From: Tepidimonas thermarum
Lineage (GTDB): Bacteria > Pseudomonadota > Gammaproteobacteria > Burkholderiales > Burkholderiaceae_C
Length of the DNA: 64,000 bases
Assembly (NCBI RefSeq): GCF_007556705.1
Contig: NZ_VJOL01000004.1
Coordinates: 1 to 64,000, forward strand
Reading direction: 5' to 3'
The position numbers and the translations under genes were made by a program. The notes beneath the pieces are model-generated. The model had not been told where the DNA came from. It did no database searches and was given only the letters and a program-made list of their open reading frames with translations. This document shows, piece after piece, positions 60,028 to 64,000 of this stretch (positions within the stretch are counted from its first letter, which is position 1; each line of letters begins with the position of its first letter).

Positions 60028-60081
60028 GCGCGCCCCGACGCGCCCGGGTGCCGCCGCGGTGGGTGTGCCGTGGCCGGCCGC

Positions 60082-61113
60082 TCAGGCCACCACGACCGGC
60101 GCAGCGTCGCCGCGCGGCGCGATGGTGCCGATGGTGTAGACCGTCTCGCCCTGCGCGCGCAGCGTGGCCGCGGTGGCGTCGGCGTGTGGCGGCGCGACCA
60201 CCACGACCATGCCGATGCCGTTGTTGAAGGTGCGGTTCATCTCGTGGTCGTCGACGCCGGCGGTGCGCTGCAGCCACGCAAACAGCTCGCTTTGCGGCCA
60301 GCTGCCCTTGACCAGGTGCGCCGCCAGCCCGTCGGGCAGGACGCGCGGGATGTTTTCCAGCAGGCCGCCACCGGTGATGTGCGCCAGCGCCTTGATCGGG
60401 TGCTGTTGCAGCGCGGCCAGCACCGGCTTGACGTACAAGCGCGTCGGCGCCATCACGGCCTCGCGAAACGGCCGCCCGTCCAACGACGACGGCAGGTTGG
60501 CGCCGGCGCGCTCGATGCACTTGCGCACCAGGCTAAAGCCGTTGGAGTGCACGCCATTGGAGGCCAGGCCCAGCACCACGTCGCCGGGCTGGACATCGGC
60601 GCCGGTGAGGATGCGCGACTTTTCCACCACGCCGACGCAAAAGCCCGCCAGGTCGTATTCGCCCGGGGGGTACATGCCGGGCATTTCGGCCGTTTCGCCG
60701 CCGATGAGCGCGCAGCCGGATTCCTCGCAGCCTCGGGCGATGCCGGCCACCACGCGCGCGGCGGTGTCCACCTCCAGCTTGCCGCAGGCAAAGTAGTCCA
60801 AAAAGAACAGCGGCTCGGCCCCTTGCACCAGCACGTCGTTGACGCTCATGGCCACGAGGTCGATGCCCACGCCGTCGTGCATGTCCCACTCGAACGCGAG
60901 CTTGAGCTTGGTGCCCACGCCGTCGGTGCCGCTGACGAGCACCGGCTCGCGGTAGCGCCGCGGCACCTCGAACAGCGCGCCAAAGCCGCCGATGCCGGCC
61001 AGCACGCCCTCGCGCAACGTGCGCTTGGCCAGCGGCTTGATGCGCTCGACGAGCGCATCCCCGGCGTCGATGTCCACGCCGGCGTCCTTGTAGGAAAGAG
61101 GGGTCGTATTCAT
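60082..61113 (-). CDS. purM: Phosphoribosylformylglycinamidine cyclo-ligase (AIR synthetase)
   Basis: A 343-residue ATP-dependent enzyme of purine synthesis. The [20 protein letters not shown] start, [35 protein letters not shown] and [11 protein letters not shown] motifs are standard, as is [16 protein letters not shown]. The start at 61113 (MNTTPLSYK) is preferred over a longer in-frame start, because TACAAT lies 21 bases upstream. Confidence 0.97.
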   Translation of the reverse strand: MNTTPLSYKDAGVDIDAGDALVERIKPLAKRTLREGVLAGIGGFGALFEVPRRYREPVLVSGTDGVGTKLKLAFEWDMHDGVGIDLVAMSVNDVLVQGAEPLFFLDYFACGKLEVDTAARVVAGIARGCEESGCALIGGETAEMPGMYPPGEYDLAGFCVGVVEKSRILTGADVQPGDVVLGLASNGVHSNGFSLVRKCIERAGANLPSSLDGRPFREAVMAPTRLYVKPVLAALQQHPIKALAHITGGGLLENIPRVLPDGLAAHLVKGSWPQSELFAWLQRTAGVDDHEMNRTFNNGIGMVVVVAPPHADATAATLRAQGETVYTIGTIAPRGDAAPVVVA

Positions 61114-61134
61114 GGGGTCGGTAAAATTCCCACG

Positions 61135-61140
61135 ATTGTA
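61135..61140 (-). promoter_or_regulatory. Predicted -10 element for purM
   Basis: TACAAT on the minus strand, 21 bases before the purM start. No clear -35 is present. Confidence 0.35.
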
Positions 61141-61201
61141 CGGGTGGCCCGGTCCCGCCGGGTCGGGCGGGCGCCGCCTGTGCTGCCGCGATCGCTTTTT
61201 C

Positions 61202-62293
61202 ATGTTGCTCACCGATACCCAACGACAGGCCCTGCTGTGGCTGGCCGTGGCCGCGGCTGCGTGGTGGGGCGTGTCGTTGCTCGCCCCGGTGTTGCTGCCT
61301 TTCGTGCTGGCGGCGGTGATGGCCTACGCCCTGCGGCCCGTGGTCGATGCGCTGGCGCGGCGCCGCGTGCCACGCTGGCTCGGGGCGGGCGTGGCGATCG
61401 CGCTGTTGATGCTGTTGCTGTTGGCGGTGGTGCTCATCATCGTGCCGGTGGTGACCCAGCAGTGGCCGCTGCTGCGCGAGCAGATTCCGCCGCTGCTGGA
61501 GCGGCTCAACGCCGCGCTGGTGCCGCTGGCGCAGCGGCACGGGTTGGACATCGCCATCGACGTCGAGGGCGTGCGGGCGCTGTTGCGCCGCCTCATCAGC
61601 GGGCACGAGGGGCAGTTGCTCGACCAGGTGCTGGCGTCGCTGCGCATCGGCGGCAGCGCGTTGCTGGCGGTGCTGGGCAACCTGGTGCTGATGCCGGTGG
61701 TGGCGTATTACCTGCTGCTCGATTGGTCGGCGGTGGTGGCGCGCGTGTTGGCGCTGGTGCCACCGCGCTGGCGGCTCGCCGTGGACGGGCTGGCCGCCGA
61801 GGTGGACGCGGTGCTGGGGCAGTATTTGCGCGGGCAGCTGCTGGTGATGGGGGCGCTGGCGGTGTTCTACACCGCAGGGCTGGCGTTGGTCGGGCTCAAG
61901 CTGGCGCTGCCGATCGGGGTCTTCACCGGGCTGGCAGTGTTTGTGCCGTATCTGGGCTTTGGTTTGGGGCTGGTGCTGGCGCTGTTGGCGGCGGTGCTGC
62001 AGTTTCAGAGCCTCACCGGCGTGCTGCTGGTCGGGGCGGTGTACGCGGCGGGACAGGTGATCGAGAGCTTCTTTCTCACCCCGCGGCTGGTGGGCGAGCG
62101 CATCGGCTTGCACCCCATCGCGGTCATCTTTGCGTTGATGGCGTTTGGCCACTTGTTCGGCTTTGTGGGGGTTTTGATCGCGCTGCCGGCGTCGGCCGTG
62201 CTGCTGGTGGCCGTGCGGCGGCTGCAAGCCCTCTACGTCAGCAGCCCCTGGTACCGGCTGCGCGAGGCGGCGCCACCGCGCGGGGAGGATTGA
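61202..62293 (+). CDS. AI-2E family membrane transporter (PerM-like)
   Basis: A 363-residue protein with about eight hydrophobic segments. The family motifs [47 protein letters not shown] and [16 protein letters not shown], with the C-terminal [23 protein letters not shown], are clear. Members have been linked to autoinducer-2 or ion export, but no substrate can be assigned here. It is divergent from purM by 88 bases, and hda starts two bases after its stop. The purM-perM-hda order is typical. Confidence 0.9.
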   Translation: MLLTDTQRQALLWLAVAAAAWWGVSLLAPVLLPFVLAAVMAYALRPVVDALARRRVPRWLGAGVAIALLMLLLLAVVLIIVPVVTQQWPLLREQIPPLLERLNAALVPLAQRHGLDIAIDVEGVRALLRRLISGHEGQLLDQVLASLRIGGSALLAVLGNLVLMPVVAYYLLLDWSAVVARVLALVPPRWRLAVDGLAAEVDAVLGQYLRGQLLVMGALAVFYTAGLALVGLKLALPIGVFTGLAVFVPYLGFGLGLVLALLAAVLQFQSLTGVLLVGAVYAAGQVIESFFLTPRLVGERIGLHPIAVIFALMAFGHLFGFVGVLIALPASAVLLVAVRRLQALYVSSPWYRLREAAPPRGED

Positions 62294-62295
62294 GC

Positions 62296-62985
62296 GTGGA
62301 GCAGCTCGTGCTCGACCTGGGGTTGGCGCCGGTGCCGACGCTGGCCAACTTCGTGCCCGACGGCAACGAGGCGGCGTGGACGCATCTGCGGCTGTGGTTG
62401 CAGGGCCAGCCGCGCGCGCCGCTGCCCATCTACCTGTGGGGGCCGGCCGGCAGCGGCAAAACCCACCTGCTGCGCGCCATCGCGCAGGCGTTGGCGGCGC
62501 GTGGTGAATCCGTCGGCTGGCTCGATGCCGCCACCGCGCACCCGGGCCCGTTTGACGACGACTGGTCGGTGGTGTTGCTCGATGATGTGCAGCGCTACAC
62601 CCCCGAGCAGCAGGCGGTGGCCTTCAACTGGTTCGTCAACGCCCAGTCGCCGGCCGTGGGGGCGCAGCGCGCCGTGCTCGCCGCGGGCGATCGGCCGCCG
62701 GCCGACCTGGCCTTGCGCGACGATTTGCGCAGCCGCCTGGGGTGGGGACATGTGTTCCAGCTGCATCCGCTCGACGAGCCGGCGCGGCGTGCCGTCCTGC
62801 GCCGCGCGGCCGATGCGCGCGGCGTGGCGCTGTCGGACGAGGTGATGGATTTCATGCTCAACCGCTTTGCGCGCGATTTGTCCAGCCTGATGGCGCTGCT
62901 CGACCGCCTCGACGGCTACGCCTTGCGCACCCAGCGCGCCATCACCGTCCCGTTGGTGCGCGCGATGTTGGCCGATGGGGCGTAA
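62296..62985 (+). CDS. hda: DnaA regulatory inactivator Hda
   Basis: A 229-residue AAA+ protein that with the DNA-bound beta clamp stimulates ATP hydrolysis by DnaA after initiation. The N-terminus EQLVLDLGL contains the clamp-binding QLVLDL. Walker A is GPAGSGKT (49-56), Walker B is VVLLDDVQRY, and sensor and arginine-finger regions follow (RLGWGHVFQLHPLDE). The GTG at 62296 is chosen because GGAGGA lies six bases upstream; a TTG at 62290 would abut it. Confidence 0.94.
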   Translation: MEQLVLDLGLAPVPTLANFVPDGNEAAWTHLRLWLQGQPRAPLPIYLWGPAGSGKTHLLRAIAQALAARGESVGWLDAATAHPGPFDDDWSVVLLDDVQRYTPEQQAVAFNWFVNAQSPAVGAQRAVLAAGDRPPADLALRDDLRSRLGWGHVFQLHPLDEPARRAVLRRAADARGVALSDEVMDFMLNRFARDLSSLMALLDRLDGYALRTQRAITVPLVRAMLADGA

Positions 62986-63037
62986 GCGCCAGCCCACCCG
63001 TCGCGGCCGCTGACCCCCTGAACCGGATCCCAAGACC

Positions 63038-63775
63038 ATGCCCCTTGCCGACCCAAGCCCATCGACACCCCCCACGGCCCCGGCGGCCGAGGGCGCGCGC
63101 GTGCCGGTGGCGTTGTTCGACCTCGACCACACGCTGCTGCCGCTCGATTCGGACTACGCGTGGGGCGTGTTCACCACCCGCATCGGTTGGACCGACCCGG
63201 TGGCCTTTGCGCGCCGCAACGACGCGTTTTTTGCCGACTACCAAGCGGGCCGGCTGGACGTGCACGCGTACGTGCGCTTTGCCACCGAAGCGGTGCGCGT
63301 GCGCGGCCCGCAGGCCGCGGCGCAGGCGCACGCGCGCTTCATGGCCGACGTGATCGAGCCGGCGATCCGGCCGGCGGCGCGGGCGCTGGTGGCGGCGCAC
63401 CGCGCGCGCGGTGATCGGGTGGCCATCGTCACCGCCACCAACGAATTCGTCACCCGCCCCATCGCCCAGGCGTTGGGGGTGGAGGCGCTGATCGCGGTGG
63501 AACTGGAGCGCGGGCCGGATGGCTGGATCACCGGGGCGATCCGCGGCGTGCCCTCGTTTCGCGAGGGCAAGGTCACGCGCGTGGGCGACTGGCTGGCGGC
63601 CCAAGGTCTGGACTGGGACCGCGCGCACGTGACGTTTTATTCCGACTCCCTCAACGACTTGCCGCTGCTCGAGCGCGCCGACGTGCCGGTGGCCACCAAC
63701 CCCGGCGATGGCTTGCGGCAACTGGCGCGCCAGCGCGGCTGGCGTATCCTCGACCTGTTCGAGCCCGAGACATGA
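63038..63775 (+). CDS. HAD-IB family phosphatase (SerB/histidinol-phosphatase-like)
   Basis: A 245-residue HAD hydrolase. Catalytic motif I is FDLDHTLLPLDSD (nucleophile Asp28), motif II is IVTATNE, motif III includes REGKVTRV and motif IV is YSDSLNDLPLLE. It matches the subfamily IB hydrolases often annotated as phosphoserine phosphatase. The his operon in this window lacks a histidinol phosphatase, and some HAD-IB proteins have that role, so it is one candidate. It overlaps pcnB by four bases. Confidence 0.88.
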   Translation: MPLADPSPSTPPTAPAAEGARVPVALFDLDHTLLPLDSDYAWGVFTTRIGWTDPVAFARRNDAFFADYQAGRLDVHAYVRFATEAVRVRGPQAAAQAHARFMADVIEPAIRPAARALVAAHRARGDRVAIVTATNEFVTRPIAQALGVEALIAVELERGPDGWITGAIRGVPSFREGKVTRVGDWLAAQGLDWDRAHVTFYSDSLNDLPLLERADVPVATNPGDGLRQLARQRGWRILDLFEPET

Positions 63776-64000
63776 TCAAAACCCTGATCGACAAACTGCT
63801 GGACAAGACGGTGCGCCCCACGCTGCGCCGCTCGCGTTTTGGCAAGCGCGAGGACGTGCCGGTGTCCGTGCACGGCATCGACCCCTCGTTGGTGGATGGC
63901 CGCGCGCTGGACGTGGTGCACACGCTCAAGCGTGCCGGCTACGAGGCCTACATCGTTGGCGGCGCCGTGCGCGATTTGCTGCTGGGGTTGCGGCCCAAGG
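63772..64000 (+). CDS. pcnB: Poly(A) polymerase, N-terminal part (3' truncated by window)
   Basis: The first 76 residues of a class II nucleotidyltransferase. The start MIKTLIDKLLDKTVRPTLRRSRFGKRE leads to VDGRALDVVHTLKRAGYEAYIVGGAVRDLLLGLRPK, with the GGAVRDLLLG nucleotide motif. PcnB adds poly(A) tails that promote RNA decay. The catalytic aspartates lie beyond the window. The hda-HAD-pcnB order is typical of Burkholderiales. Confidence 0.93.
   Translation, partial: MIKTLIDKLLDKTVRPTLRRSRFGKREDVPVSVHGIDPSLVDGRALDVVHTLKRAGYEAYIVGGAVRDLLLGLRPK

Noticed and set aside
60070-62292. Plus-strand frame upstream of hda running through purM and the AI-2E gene
   Set aside because: Only the part from 62296 is real (Hda); GGAGGA sets the GTG start, and the rest is a shadow.

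Overview
The window is high-GC, almost gap-free bacterial chromosome of the Burkholderiales type, most like Comamonadaceae. The evidence is gene content and order: the mla operon, then bolA-like, murA, the his operon, hinT, tatABC, a DegP-like protease, petABC and sspAB; a PBP1a gene divergent from pilMNOPQ followed by aroKB; gltBD; and msrPQ. Genus cannot be fixed from sequence alone. No prophage, CRISPR array or large island is visible, and no gene-free stretch exceeds 300 bases. The longest gap, 255 bp at 10107-10361, is the divergent mrcA/pilM control region.

Layout. 1-769 is the 3' part of a group II intron (maturase C-terminal half plus ribozyme domains V and VI) that ends 13 bases before resB. 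783-4291 is cytochrome c maturation system II (resB, ccsB). 4310-5933 is msrPQ, which repairs oxidised methionine in the periplasm. 5869-7676 holds lysA, lptM and cyaY. 7725-15514 is PBP1a and, divergently, the type IV pilus alignment and secretin genes pilMNOPQ. 15553-16710 is an unrecognised repeat-bearing lipoprotein, followed by aroK, aroB, dgt, an MFS transporter and a REP-type transposase homologue that has lost its catalytic residues. 21677-27966 is gltBD. 28052-33598 is mlaFEDACB plus an ABC-2 exporter pair. 33699-42865 holds a BolA-like gene, murA, hisGDCBHAFIE, a small membrane protein and hinT. 42991-45681 is tatABC and a DegP-like protease. 45816-47855 holds a 48-residue membrane protein, a Nif3-like gene and pdxA. 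47999-52070 is the bc1 complex (petABC) and sspAB. 52170-53971 holds tRNA-Thr, a lipid-sugar type glycosyltransferase and tRNA-Ser. From 54022 on come trpS, a site-2 protease, a YciO-like gene, rnm, murJ, a SirB1-like gene, purM, an AI-2E family transporter, hda, a HAD phosphatase and the start of pcnB.

The genes work together as envelope and respiratory housekeeping. ResB/CcsB attach haem to c-type cytochromes such as PetC. TatABC export folded proteins; MsrP, the Rieske protein and apparently MlaC carry twin-arginine leaders. Mla, MurA, PBP1a, MurJ and LptM build or maintain the cell envelope.

The points most worth checking are: a predicted FNR-type promoter with class II geometry before the 48-residue membrane protein; a short leaderless ORF overlapping the petA start as ATGA; eight genes whose -10-like hexamer lies only 6-9 bases before the start codon; the HUH-less RAYT homologue; the four-repeat lipoprotein next to pilQ; and the group II intron sitting where the resB ribosome binding site should be.
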